Notes: generated from the letters alone by a model not told the origin. Counted from the stretch's first letter, positions 28,971 to 41,885 are shown. The stretch: DNA of 42,213 nt from an uncultured Pelagibacteraceae bacterium (GCA_902572695.1 CACGGZ010000004.1:1-42213); one strand, 5' to 3'. A program made the numbers and translations.

Positions 28971-30377
28971 ATGAGATACTTAAAACATTACATTATATAC
29001 CTTTTTATTTTATTTAATTTTGTATCAGCTAATGCAAGCAAAGCACCTGACTCATTTGCAAATTTAGCTGAAAAACTAATGCCATCAGTGGTAAATATAT
29101 CTACCACGCAAACTGTTAGAACAAATGCTAATAATTTTCCGTTTCAATTTCCACCAGGTTCACCATTTGAAGATATGTTCAAAGAATTTCAAAGACCAAC
29201 AGAAAGAAAGGCCTCGTCTTTAGGATCTGGGTTTATAATTGATGAGAAGGGAATAGTTGTTACAAATAATCATGTGATTAACAATGCTGAAGATATATTG
29301 GTTAAAGTTAATGATAAAGAATATAAAGCTAAAGTATTAGGATCAGATCCTTATGCAGATATCGCTGTACTGAAAATAGAAACTAAAGAAAAATTTAAAC
29401 CTGTTAAATTCGGAGACTCAGACAAAGCTAGAGTTGGAGATTGGGTTGTTGCAATTGGAAATCCTTTTGGATTAGGTGGAACTGTAACTTCTGGTATTAT
29501 TTCGGCTCGAAATAGAGATATTAACTTAACAAGATATGATGATTTTATTCAGACAGATGCATCAATTAATCAAGGAAATTCTGGAGGACCACTTTTCAAT
29601 TTAAATGGAGAAGTTGTAGGAATTAATACAGCTATAATTGCTCCAGGCCAAGCAGGATCAATTGGTATTGGTTTTGCCATACCAGCTAATGCAGCTTCAA
29701 ACGTAATCAATCAACTTATAGAATTTGGAGAAACTAGAAGAGGTTGGTTGGGTGTTAGAATTCAAGAAGTCACAAAAGAGATAGCTGAAATTGAAAATTT
29801 AAAAAAGGCTTCTGGAGCTTTAGTTGCGAGCGTAGGAGAAGACAGTCCGGCTGATAAAGCAGGACTAAAAGATGGAGATATCATTCTAGAGTTTGATGGA
29901 AAAAAAATTGATACAATGAGAAAATTACCAAAAGTTGTTGCAAACACTGAAGTGGGTAAAAAAGTTGAACTTAAGATTTGGAGAAATAAAAAAATGATTT
30001 CTAAAAGGCTTACACTTGGAAGGCTAGAGTCATCAGCAGAGTTTAGAGATAAAAAAACTAAAACTAAAAAAGCAGAAGAATTTGAGATCGATACATTAAA
30101 AATAACTGTGAGAGATATAAATCCTTCTGACGTAAAACAAAGAAGTTTAGAAAAAAATTTAAAAGGGTCAGTTATTTTAGATATTTCACCAAGAAGTCCA
30201 TTAAGCGGCAAGCTAAACGTAAATGATATTATTATTGAGGTGCAAAAAAAAGGTCTTAAAACTTCTGCAAGCTTAAATGAAGCTGTAAACAAAATTATTA
30301 AACAAAATCAACCTCTTTACTTAACAATTATAAACAATAATAATCAAAAAAGATACGTAGCTTTTAAACTTAAATAA
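28971..30377 (+). CDS. degP: Periplasmic serine protease DegP/DegQ (HtrA, Do family)
   Basis: An exported protease-chaperone that degrades misfolded envelope proteins. A Sec signal peptide (YIIYLFILFNFVSANAS) is followed by the trypsin-like domain with the triad His in VTNNHVINNAED, Asp in DPYADIAVLKI and Ser in NQGNSGGPLF. Two PDZ domains follow; the first begins GWLGVRIQEV and the second covers about the last 100 residues. Length of 468 aa is standard. In the hflKC-DUF2065-degP operon it complements membrane quality control by FtsH. miaA starts one base after its stop. Confidence 0.95.
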   Translation: MRYLKHYIIYLFILFNFVSANASKAPDSFANLAEKLMPSVVNISTTQTVRTNANNFPFQFPPGSPFEDMFKEFQRPTERKASSLGSGFIIDEKGIVVTNNHVINNAEDILVKVNDKEYKAKVLGSDPYADIAVLKIETKEKFKPVKFGDSDKARVGDWVVAIGNPFGLGGTVTSGIISARNRDINLTRYDDFIQTDASINQGNSGGPLFNLNGEVVGINTAIIAPGQAGSIGIGFAIPANAASNVINQLIEFGETRRGWLGVRIQEVTKEIAEIENLKKASGALVASVGEDSPADKAGLKDGDIILEFDGKKIDTMRKLPKVVANTEVGKKVELKIWRNKKMISKRLTLGRLESSAEFRDKKTKTKKAEEFEIDTLKITVRDINPSDVKQRSLEKNLKGSVILDISPRSPLSGKLNVNDIIIEVQKKGLKTSASLNEAVNKIIKQNQPLYLTIINNNNQKRYVAFKLK

Positions 30378-30378
30378 A

Positions 30379-31215
30379 TTGTTCAGAAAAATAATTTTAA
30401 TCGCAGGTCCTACAGCTTCGGGTAAATCAAAAATTGCTATATCTATTGCAAAAAAAGTTAAAGGTGAAATTATAAACGCAGATAGTATGCAAGTTTATAA
30501 AGAATTTTCAATATTGACATCTAGACCAGATAAAAAAGATTTAAAAAAAATAAAACATCATCTTTATGGATTTGTTCCGGTAAAAAATCACTTTTCAACA
30601 GGACATTGGTTGAGAAAAGTAAAAAATAAAATAATTAATTTAAACTCAAAAAATAAAACTCCAATAATTGTGGGTGGAACTGGCCTATATTTTAATTGTA
30701 TTCTTAAAGGTTTAAGTAAAATTCCATCAATCAGCTCAAAAAAAAGATTAAAAATAAGACTTTATCATAAAAAAATAGGTCAAAAAAAATTTTATAATCT
30801 TTTAATTAAAAAAGATCCTTTATGTAAAGGAAAATTTGACAAGACAGATATACAAAGAACACTAAGAGCTTATGAAGTGAAAAATTATACAAAAACATCC
30901 TTATATGAATGGTTTAAAAATACTAAATCGGATTTCAAAGATTACAATATAAAAAAAATATTTATAAATACCCCCAAGAGTCAATTGCTCAAAAATATTA
31001 GTAACAGAGTAGATCAAATGATAAAAAAAGGTTGTTTTGATGAAGTTAGAAATTTTCGAAGACTCAAAATTAATAAAGAATTATCTGCAAATAAAATTAT
31101 AGGTATTTCAGAAATTTCCGATTTTTTAAATAAAAAAACTGACATAAATCAACTTAAAGAAAAAATCCTAATTAAAACTAGACAATACGCAAAAAGACAA
31201 AAAAACATGGTCTAG
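30379..31215 (+). CDS. miaA: tRNA dimethylallyltransferase MiaA, C-terminus cut by a frameshift
   Basis: MiaA adds a dimethylallyl group to N6 of A37 in tRNAs that read UNN codons. The P-loop LIAGPTASGKSK, INADSMQVYKEF, TSRPDK and GGTGLYFNCI are family motifs. The frame begins at TTG, one base after the degP stop, with no ATG candidate nearer. The ORF ends at RQYAKRQKNMV, short of the conserved RQxTWxRG. Those residues (TWSRG) are found in another frame immediately after an A7 run at 31199-31205. With six A's the protein would continue to 31297 and reach about 305 aa. The gene is therefore frameshifted here, by mutation, sequencing error, or transcriptional slippage. Confidence 0.9.
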   Translation: MFRKIILIAGPTASGKSKIAISIAKKVKGEIINADSMQVYKEFSILTSRPDKKDLKKIKHHLYGFVPVKNHFSTGHWLRKVKNKIINLNSKNKTPIIVGGTGLYFNCILKGLSKIPSISSKKRLKIRLYHKKIGQKKFYNLLIKKDPLCKGKFDKTDIQRTLRAYEVKNYTKTSLYEWFKNTKSDFKDYNIKKIFINTPKSQLLKNISNRVDQMIKKGCFDEVRNFRRLKINKELSANKIIGISEISDFLNKKTDINQLKEKILIKTRQYAKRQKNMV

Positions 31216-31297
31216 AGGCCATATGAGCGATTGGAACATGATTTACCATAAAAATACATCTGTTCTTATAAAAAAAGTTTTAAATCTAGTAAGCTAA
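31208..31297 (+). pseudogene. miaA: Out-of-frame 3' part of miaA
   Basis: This segment encodes WSRGHMSDWNMIYHKNTSVL and ends in TAA. It restores the RQ-K-TWSRG block expected at the end of MiaA if one A is removed from the preceding A7 tract. It has no start of its own and clearly belongs to the upstream ORF. Confidence 0.82.
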
Positions 31298-31300
31298 AAC

Positions 31301-31328
31301 TTGACCAAAGTAGATTCTCCGATAGATT
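31301..31328 (+). promoter_or_regulatory. Candidate ilvB promoter
   Basis: TTGACC (31301-31306) and TAGATT (31323-31328) are separated by 16 bases. The expected start is at or within a base or two of the ilvB ATG at 31335, and no ribosome site precedes the gene. The -10 match is modest. A leaderless transcript would rule out a classic upstream peptide attenuator. Confidence 0.4.
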
Positions 31329-31334
31329 GTACTT

Positions 31335-33101
31335 ATGCCGAAATTATTTACTGGTGCTGAAATCGTTTTCAAAGCTTTGGAAGATCAAAAAGTTGAGTTT
31401 ATATTTGGTTATCCTGGGGGAGCGGTTTTACCTATTTATGATGAATTAAAAAATCATAAATCAATAAAACATATTTTAGCCAGACATGAACAAGGAGCTG
31501 GTCACGCCGCAGAAGGATATGCAAGATCAAGCGGTAAACCGGGAGTACTTTTAGTAACTTCAGGACCGGGTGCAACAAATGCAGTTACAGCATTAACAGA
31601 TGCTTATATGGACTCGATCCCTCTTGTTTGTATATCGGGTCAGGTACCAACGCATTTGATAGGCACAGACGCTTTTCAAGAATGTGATACAACTGGAATA
31701 ACTAGACCATGCACTAAACATAATTGGTTGGTAAAAGACGTAAATGATCTTGCTCGTGTTTTGCACTTAGCTTTTGAAGTAGCTACAACTGGAAGACCAG
31801 GTCCAGTCTTAGTAGATATTCCAAAAGATATTCAATTTAAAAAAGGAAATTATAAATATTATAAAAACTCTTTGGCAAAAAAACTTAATGGCAAAACTTC
31901 ACATAAAGTAACTAACAATGAGTTGGATAGATTTATTAATTTAATGAAATCATCCTCAAAACCAATTTTTTACACAGGTGGTGGAGTTATCAATTCAGGA
32001 CCGAATGCAAGTAAGTTGTTAAGAGAATTAGTTTCATTAACTGGTTTTCCTATAACTTCAACTTTACAAGGATTAGGAGCTTACCCGGGAGATGATCCAC
32101 AGTTTTTAGGAATGTTAGGAATGCACGGAACTTTTGAAGCAAATAATGCAATGCATGATTGCGATCTAATGATAAACATTGGAGCAAGATTCGATGATAG
32201 AATAACAGGTAAAGTAGATGAGTTCTCACCTGGTTCAAAAAAAATTCATGTTGATATCGACCCATCCTCAATCGGTAAGAATATAAAAGTAGATCTAGCA
32301 ATTATCAGCGACGTATCAGAATTATTAAAATCTTTAATTAAAAGATTTAAAGAAAAAAATAAAAACTTTTTAGACTCAAATAAACAAAAAACATCTAAAT
32401 GGTGGCAAACTATTAGCAAATGGAGAGAAAAAAAATCTCTTAACTTTATAAATAGTGACACAATTATAAAACCACAATACGCAATTCAAAGACTATATGA
32501 ATTGACTAAGGGTAAAGACACTTATGTAACAACAGAGGTTGGTCAACATCAAATGTGGGCAGCACAACATTATAAATTTGATAAACCAAATCGATGGATG
32601 ACCTCTGGAGGGTTAGGAACGATGGGATATGGCTTACCCGCTGCAATTGGAGTTCAAATAGCAAATCCTGGTAAATTAGTCGTAGATATTGCTGGAGAGG
32701 CCTCTGTTTTAATGACAATGCAAGAAATGTCAACAGCAGTGCAATATAGGTTGCCTATAAAGATATTTATATTGAATAACGAGTATATGGGAATGGTTAG
32801 GCAGTGGCAGGAACTTTTACATGAAAAAAATTATTCTGAAAGTTATACTGCAGCATTACCTGATTTTGTTAAACTCGCAGAGTCGTATGGCTGCGTTGGT
32901 ATAAGGGCAAAAACTCCAAGTGAGCTCGATGACAAAATAAAGGAAATGATAGATGTAGACAGACCAGTAATATTTGATTGTTTAGTTGACAAAACAGAAA
33001 ACTGTTTTCCAATGATACCATCTGGCAAACCCCATAATCAAATGATTTTAGGGCCTGAAGAAGAAGAAGAAATTTCAGATGAGGGAAAAATTTTAGTTTG
33101 A
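31335..33101 (+). CDS. ilvB: Acetolactate synthase large (catalytic) subunit
   Basis: This is the ThDP/FAD enzyme that begins valine, leucine and isoleucine synthesis by condensing pyruvate with pyruvate or 2-ketobutyrate. The catalytic Glu52 lies in ARHEQGAGHAAEGYARSSG, VTSGPGATNAVTALTDAYMDS is the PYR-domain hallmark, and the C-terminal MGMVRQWQ is conserved. The cofactor motif, usually GDxS or GDGS with NN, reads GEAS here with NN intact, a conservative swap of the Mg-binding Asp. Length of 588 aa is normal. ilvH overlaps its stop codon by one base (TGATG), so subunits are coupled. Confidence 0.95.
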   Translation: MPKLFTGAEIVFKALEDQKVEFIFGYPGGAVLPIYDELKNHKSIKHILARHEQGAGHAAEGYARSSGKPGVLLVTSGPGATNAVTALTDAYMDSIPLVCISGQVPTHLIGTDAFQECDTTGITRPCTKHNWLVKDVNDLARVLHLAFEVATTGRPGPVLVDIPKDIQFKKGNYKYYKNSLAKKLNGKTSHKVTNNELDRFINLMKSSSKPIFYTGGGVINSGPNASKLLRELVSLTGFPITSTLQGLGAYPGDDPQFLGMLGMHGTFEANNAMHDCDLMINIGARFDDRITGKVDEFSPGSKKIHVDIDPSSIGKNIKVDLAIISDVSELLKSLIKRFKEKNKNFLDSNKQKTSKWWQTISKWREKKSLNFINSDTIIKPQYAIQRLYELTKGKDTYVTTEVGQHQMWAAQHYKFDKPNRWMTSGGLGTMGYGLPAAIGVQIANPGKLVVDIAGEASVLMTMQEMSTAVQYRLPIKIFILNNEYMGMVRQWQELLHEKNYSESYTAALPDFVKLAESYGCVGIRAKTPSELDDKIKEMIDVDRPVIFDCLVDKTENCFPMIPSGKPHNQMILGPEEEEEISDEGKILV

Positions 33102-33649
33102 TGTCAAAATCTAAATCAGCTTACAGTACTCCTGGTAAAAGCGGTAAAATTGAAAGACATATCATTGTCGTTTGGGTTGATAACGAAGCAGGAGTTCTTG
33201 CTAGAATTGCAGGACTTTTTTCAGGCAGAGGTTATAACATTGAGTCTTTGGCAGTAGCAGAAGTAGATAAAAAAAAACATATTTCTAGAATTACAATTGT
33301 TACTGAGGGAACACCTGAAGTTATAGAACAGATAAATTTACAATTAAGAAAATTAGTTCCAGTCCATAAAGTTGCAGATTTCAAACGAACTGATAAGGAT
33401 ATTTTATTTAGAGAATTAGCATTATTTAAAATCCTTGCAAATTCTAAAAAACAAGAAAAAATAAAAAAAATTTGTAAAAAATATAATCCAGTTGTTTTAG
33501 ATAAATCAAGTAAATCTATAGTAATTCAAGTTACTGCCTTAAGAGCAGAAATTGATAAATTAGCACTTGATTTAAGAAAATATGGCCTTATAAGCACATC
33601 TAGAACAGGAGCTGTTGCGATGACCAAGGGATCAAAAATATTTAATTAA
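33101..33649 (+). CDS. ilvH: Acetolactate synthase small (regulatory) subunit
   Basis: The regulatory subunit that gives valine feedback and raises activity of IlvB. An N-terminal ACT domain is visible (HIIVVWVDNEAGVLARIAGLFSGRGYNIESLAV), followed by the second ACT-like half with RELALFKI. The track begins at TTG 33098, but the ATG at 33101, overlapping the ilvB stop, is the more likely start, giving 182 aa. An N-terminal extension of about 18 residues rich in Ser and Lys precedes the ACT domain. It is 3 bases from ilvC. Confidence 0.94.
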   Translation: MSKSKSAYSTPGKSGKIERHIIVVWVDNEAGVLARIAGLFSGRGYNIESLAVAEVDKKKHISRITIVTEGTPEVIEQINLQLRKLVPVHKVADFKRTDKDILFRELALFKILANSKKQEKIKKICKKYNPVVLDKSSKSIVIQVTALRAEIDKLALDLRKYGLISTSRTGAVAMTKGSKIFN

Positions 33650-34672
<1,023 letters not shown>

Positions 34673-34715
34673 CCCAATCTGAACTAAAATTTGAGGTATT
34701 TAAGCATAAGTATTT

Positions 34716-34747
34716 GCATATTCTCGTTTTGCTTGTAATATGCTTTT
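34716..34747 (+). terminator. Hairpin with T run between ilvC and leuA
   Basis: A perfect 7-bp stem GCATATT/AATATGC with a 14-base loop is followed by TTTT, six bases before the leuA ATG. It could end or weaken the ilv transcript, or control leuA in response to supply. The stem is AT-rich and weak. Confidence 0.45.
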
Positions 34748-34753
34748 CAGTTT

Positions 34754-37370
<2,617 letters not shown>

Positions 37371-37391
37371 TTTATTTATTATAAGTTAATT

Positions 37392-38243
37392 ATGTCTACT
37401 AGTAGAGATGATTTTGGAATAGCTATACGTTCAGCGCTTTTACAGAGAGGCACTAGACAGAAATTCTCTTTATTTTTTTTAATCACACTTGCAGCAATAA
37501 TTTTTTTTTTAGATATAAAAAATTTCACAATTATTTCTGTAAGCAAAAATATCATAAATGATGCTATATACAGATTAGTAAATGTTGCAAACCTTCCCGT
37601 AAATTTATTTTCTACGGCAGGTAAAACTACTAATGAGATTTTTTTTACCTTCCAAGAAAATAAAAAATTAAAAGAAGAACTTTCAGAATTAAGGGCTAAA
37701 AATTTTCAAGTTGAATTTCTTTCAAATCAAAATAAAAACCTAAGAAAAACATTAGAAAGTGACAAGGATAATTCTAATGAAAAAACGCTTGCAAAAGTAC
37801 TATTGGATAAAGATAGCCCTTATTTAAAATCAATTATTATAAATAGAGGATCAAACTCAGGAATAGCAAAAGGTATGCCAGTAATTGATGGCAGCTACTT
37901 AGTAGGTAAAATTGTCGAAGTAAATTATTTATCTTCAAGAGTTTTGTTACTGAACGATTTAAATAGCAGAATACCAGTCACACTTGGTGAAGAAGGAGCA
38001 CAAGCTATTTTAACTGGAAAAGGTGGAGAAAATCCCTCTTTAGAATATTTGCCTGATCAATTTATAGGTCAAAATGATATTACGGTTTTCACTTCAGGAA
38101 AAGATGGGATATTTGTACCAGGAATTCCAATTGGCAAAACAATAATTAAAGACAGTAAAAATTTTGTGAAATTATTTTCTCAATCAAGTCAGCTATCATT
38201 TGTAACCGTTCAATTATTAATTAATTCTGAGGAAAAATTTTAA
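37392..38243 (+). CDS. mreC: Rod shape-determining protein MreC
   Basis: A bitopic inner-membrane protein that links MreB to PBP2. After about 28 cytoplasmic residues there is one TM helix (LFFLITLAAIIFFLDI), then a coiled-coil (FFTFQENKKLKEELSELRAKN), then the periplasmic beta domain with INRGSNSGIAKGMPVIDGSYLVGKIVEV. Length of 283 aa matches. mreD starts at its last base. Confidence 0.93.
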   Translation: MSTSRDDFGIAIRSALLQRGTRQKFSLFFLITLAAIIFFLDIKNFTIISVSKNIINDAIYRLVNVANLPVNLFSTAGKTTNEIFFTFQENKKLKEELSELRAKNFQVEFLSNQNKNLRKTLESDKDNSNEKTLAKVLLDKDSPYLKSIIINRGSNSGIAKGMPVIDGSYLVGKIVEVNYLSSRVLLLNDLNSRIPVTLGEEGAQAILTGKGGENPSLEYLPDQFIGQNDITVFTSGKDGIFVPGIPIGKTIIKDSKNFVKLFSQSSQLSFVTVQLLINSEEKF

Positions 38244-38731
38244 TGGCAAACAGTTTTAGAAAATTTAAAAATTCTGTATTAAACTCCTTTCCATTGATAT
38301 TATTGTATTTTTTATCAATAAGTGAAATCGATACATATTTTTCAAGTTTTTTTGAAATTTTATCTTTTAACTTACAAATTATAATCATTTATTATTGGAT
38401 GCTTCATGAGGACACTATTTTAGGCAACGGTCATATTTTCTTAGCTGGCATTATAAATGATGTCGTAGTTGGTTTACCTTTAGGTTCAAGCGCTATATCT
38501 TATTTAGTTGTATCGTTAGTAGCGTCCTATATTAAAAATGTAACTGTAAATTTCTCTCTTTTTACTGATTGGTTTACTTTTTTACTCGCGATTTTTTTTT
38601 CAAACCTTTGTTTCATTTTATTACTGAACAATTTTACCAATTTATTAATTACATATAATGAGATTTTTTATAATTCTTTTTTTTACATTTTTATTCTATC
38701 CAGTTTTTTGGGGATTTTTTTCAATATATAA
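38243..38731 (+). CDS. mreD: Rod shape-determining protein MreD
   Basis: A 162-aa, strongly hydrophobic protein with about five TM segments. HIFLAGIINDVVVGLPLGSSAISYLVV is the recognisable MreD core. Sequence is weakly conserved in this family, so the call rests mainly on hydrophobicity, length and place between mreC and mrdA. The one-base overlap with mreC suggests coupled translation. Confidence 0.88.
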   Translation: MANSFRKFKNSVLNSFPLILLYFLSISEIDTYFSSFFEILSFNLQIIIIYYWMLHEDTILGNGHIFLAGIINDVVVGLPLGSSAISYLVVSLVASYIKNVTVNFSLFTDWFTFLLAIFFSNLCFILLLNNFTNLLITYNEIFYNSFFYIFILSSFLGIFFNI

Positions 38732-38754
38732 AAGATTAATAATGGTGAGCAAAG

Positions 38755-40689
38755 ATGATTAATTTTGGATCTGGCAGCACAGTTATTAAATCAAAATTAA
38801 TTAGCAAAAGAATGTTCCTTCTTACATCAGCTAAGGCGATTGTATTTTTAGGAATCTTTGGAAGATTAGTTTCACTTCAAATAAATGAGGCAACTAAATA
38901 TAAAACGTTATCTGATAAGAATAGATTTAGAGAGTGGAAACTTGCTCCCGAAAGAGGGGTTATAAGAGATTTTTTTAACAAAGAAATTGCGTCGAATAAA
39001 AAAGTTTACCAATTACACATAACCCCAGAAAACTCTCCAAACCTTGAGAGATTGTTTATAAGATTAAAATCCTTACTAAATTTATCAGATAAAAGAATTT
39101 TTTATTTAAAAAGAAAAATGGCAAAACAAAAACCTTGGGAACCGATTGTTGTTTCTGATAATTTAACTTGGTCTGAATTTTCAAGAATAAATTTATTTTT
39201 ACATGAACTTCAAGGTGTAGAACCGATTGTTTCAGTTGCACGTATATACCCAGATCAATCTACAGCTCATTTAGTTGGTTATGTTTCCGAAGCTAGCGCT
39301 AAAGATTTACAAAGAAAATCTTATATTAGAGACATGTCAGTAGCGGGTATATCTGTGGGAAAAACCGGATTAGAGCAAAAACTTGATAAAGAAATAATTG
39401 GTAAAGTAGGTTTTCAAAGATATGAAGTTAATGCTTATGGAAAGAGAGTAAGACAAATTCAAGTGGACACCGGCCAAGCAGGAAAAAATTATAAAACAAC
39501 GATTGATTTAGAGGTTCAGAGGTTTGCAGCTGAAATTTTAGGCGACAAGGCAGCATCCGCTTGTGTAATGGATATTTATAATGGCGATGTTATTTCAATG
39601 GTATCATCTCCAAGTTTTAATCCTAATGCTTTCGTGCACGGCATTGAAAAAAAATACTGGCAAGAATTAATTAATAACGAAAAAAAACCACTTAATAATA
39701 AATCAATTTCTGGTTTATATCCACCGGGTTCGACTATAAAAACTATTGTAGCTTTAAGTGCATTGGAAAATGATGTTTGGAATCCAAAAAAATATTTAAT
39801 TTGTACAGGTAAAACAGAGTTGTATGGTGAAAAATTTCATTGTTGGAAAAAGAAAGGCCACGGAACTCTAAACATGAGAACTGCAATACAAAGATCTTGT
39901 GATGTTTATTTTTACGAAGTCGCTCGTCTACTAGGTGTGGATAGACTGTCTGAGACAGCTAAAAAATTTGGCTTAGGCTCAAAACTATTTGAGGGATTCA
40001 TTGAAGAAAGATCAGGAGTAGTACCTAACACAAAATGGAAAAGAAAATTTATAGGAAAAAATTGGTATCTTGGCGAAACTCTTCACTCTGGTATTGGTCA
40101 AGGATATTTTCAATCGACCCCAATGCAGCTATGTTTAATGACTGCACAAATTGCTAATGGTGGTTTTAAACTTAAACCAAGAATTATATCTGATGGTAAC
40201 AATAATAAATTAAAAGAGTACATTGATTATAAAAATGCTAACCCCAATGACCCACTCCCTCTTGATTTATTAGTAGCAAATTTTGATTTAAAACCCTTGT
40301 TTAGGAATCAAGAAAATATAAATTTCGTTAAAGATGCAATGTATGCTTCGACTAATGAGGTAGGTGGAACTTCTTATGCTTCAAGATTTACAAATCAAAA
40401 ATTTATGTTTGCAGGAAAAACTGGTTCATCACAGATCAAAAAATTTACTGAATTACAACGAGAACTTGAAGTAAAACAAGAGCAGTTGGATTATAAAGAT
40501 AGAGATCATGCATTATTTGTAGCATTTGCTCCTTACAAAGATCCGAAATACGCGATCAGCGTAGTAGTTGAGCATGGAGGTTCAGGAAGTAAGGCAGCGG
40601 CTCCTATTGCCAAAAAAATTATTAAAAAAGTTCTAGAGAGAGATAGCCTTAGAGAAACAATGAAAAATAAAATTGGAGAAAATGTTTAA
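38755..40689 (+). CDS. mrdA: Penicillin-binding protein 2 (elongation transpeptidase)
   Basis: PBP2 crosslinks peptidoglycan for side-wall growth. A single N-terminal TM anchor (FLLTSAKAIVFLGIFGRLVSLQ) precedes the dimerisation domain with PERGVIRDFFNKEIASN. The transpeptidase motifs follow: SxxK as PPGSTIKTI, SxN-equivalent as RSCDVYFYEV, and KTG as AGKTGSSQIK. Length of 644 aa is standard. It lies between mreD and rodA; the rodA start overlaps its final base. Confidence 0.96.
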   Translation: MINFGSGSTVIKSKLISKRMFLLTSAKAIVFLGIFGRLVSLQINEATKYKTLSDKNRFREWKLAPERGVIRDFFNKEIASNKKVYQLHITPENSPNLERLFIRLKSLLNLSDKRIFYLKRKMAKQKPWEPIVVSDNLTWSEFSRINLFLHELQGVEPIVSVARIYPDQSTAHLVGYVSEASAKDLQRKSYIRDMSVAGISVGKTGLEQKLDKEIIGKVGFQRYEVNAYGKRVRQIQVDTGQAGKNYKTTIDLEVQRFAAEILGDKAASACVMDIYNGDVISMVSSPSFNPNAFVHGIEKKYWQELINNEKKPLNNKSISGLYPPGSTIKTIVALSALENDVWNPKKYLICTGKTELYGEKFHCWKKKGHGTLNMRTAIQRSCDVYFYEVARLLGVDRLSETAKKFGLGSKLFEGFIEERSGVVPNTKWKRKFIGKNWYLGETLHSGIGQGYFQSTPMQLCLMTAQIANGGFKLKPRIISDGNNNKLKEYIDYKNANPNDPLPLDLLVANFDLKPLFRNQENINFVKDAMYASTNEVGGTSYASRFTNQKFMFAGKTGSSQIKKFTELQRELEVKQEQLDYKDRDHALFVAFAPYKDPKYAISVVVEHGGSGSKAAAPIAKKIIKKVLERDSLRETMKNKIGENV

Positions 40690-41813
40690 TGTTTCAACCT
40701 AGATCAATTCAATCAAATTTAAGTTTTAAAGATAAAATTGTTTCAATGGATTTTGTTTTAATTTTTTCTATTCTTGCAATAGGTATAATTAGTATGTTTG
40801 CTATGTATTCCACAGATGGTGGAGAGTTTAAGTATCATACTCGTAGTCATATAATTAGATTTATAATATTTTTTATTCTTTTTTTAATTTTATCTTTTTT
40901 TCAAATTAGATTTTGGCATAAAACTAGTACTTTAATATATTTATCTTGCTTCATTCTATTACTCGGAGTTAAATATTTCGGCCTTACATCGCAGGGTTCT
41001 CAAAGATGGTTAAATTTTTATTTTATGAATTTACAACCCTCTGAATTAATGAAAATCGCGCTAATTCTTTTCTTGTCAAAGTATTATCATAGAATTTCTA
41101 CTCAAGATGTTAATAAAATAAAGTTTCTTTTTCTTCCTATATTAGCTCTTGTCGCACCAGTATTGCTAGTGGTTGCGCAACCAGATTTAGGTACCTCTAT
41201 TTTGATAGCTTTAGGTGGTATTGTGGTTGCTTGGCTTGCTGGAGTAAGTGTAAAATTTTTTTCTTACGCATCAATTCTTTTTATTTCTTTAATGCCAATA
41301 GCTATCTCATTCTTAAAACCTTATCAAAAAGCAAGGATACTTACTTTTTTGAATCCAGATAGGGATCCTCTAGGCGCTGGGTATCAAATTATTCAATCTA
41401 AAATTGCTATTGGTTCAGGAGGTCTATTTGGGAAAGGTTTTTTGAATGGATCTCAAAGTTATTTAGACTATCTACCTGAAAAACACACTGATTTTATATT
41501 TACACTATTTTCAGAAGAATTCGGATTTTTTGGCTCATTATTAATTCTTATGCTTTACAGCCTAATTATTCATAGAATAGTCAAAATAGGCCATGAAACT
41601 AGAAGCACTTTTGGAAAACTCTACTGTTTTAGCTTTGCAACAGCTTTCTTTTTCTACGTTGCAGTAAATATGGGTATGGTTTTAGGATTATTACCAATAG
41701 TTGGTGCGCCTCTCCCAATTTTATCTTACGGAGGTTCATCAATGATGGCCATAATGATAGGTTTAGGTATTGCAATGTCTTGTAAGATTTATAAAGATAC
41801 CCCAGTTAATTAG
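40689..41813 (+). CDS. rodA: SEDS peptidoglycan glycosyltransferase RodA
   Basis: RodA polymerises lipid II in partnership with PBP2. It is a ten-helix membrane protein. SEDS-family motifs are visible: WLNFYFMNLQPSELMKIALI, VVAQPDLGTSILIALGG, the periplasmic loop ending DYLPEKHTDFIFTLFSEEFG, whose Asp is typical of the catalytic loop, and PLPILSYGGSSMMA near the C-terminus. Length of 374 aa fits. It closes the mreBCD-mrdA-rodA operon. Confidence 0.96.
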   Translation: MFQPRSIQSNLSFKDKIVSMDFVLIFSILAIGIISMFAMYSTDGGEFKYHTRSHIIRFIIFFILFLILSFFQIRFWHKTSTLIYLSCFILLLGVKYFGLTSQGSQRWLNFYFMNLQPSELMKIALILFLSKYYHRISTQDVNKIKFLFLPILALVAPVLLVVAQPDLGTSILIALGGIVVAWLAGVSVKFFSYASILFISLMPIAISFLKPYQKARILTFLNPDRDPLGAGYQIIQSKIAIGSGGLFGKGFLNGSQSYLDYLPEKHTDFIFTLFSEEFGFFGSLLILMLYSLIIHRIVKIGHETRSTFGKLYCFSFATAFFFYVAVNMGMVLGLLPIVGAPLPILSYGGSSMMAIMIGLGIAMSCKIYKDTPVN

Positions 41814-41885
41814 ACCAAAATGGACAAAAAAAAAATAAATAATGCTTGTTTAAAACATTATAAGATGATTAAATTTCAATAATTT

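Noticed and set aside
29762-30292. A 176-aa minus-strand ORF inside degP
   Set aside because: It is the antisense shadow of degP, whose protease and PDZ motifs are intact.
41820-41882. A 20-codon frame (MDKKKINNACLKHYK...) between rodA and the bactofilin
   Set aside because: Built on a run of ten A's, no ribosome site and no recognisable pattern; most likely chance in AT-rich spacer.
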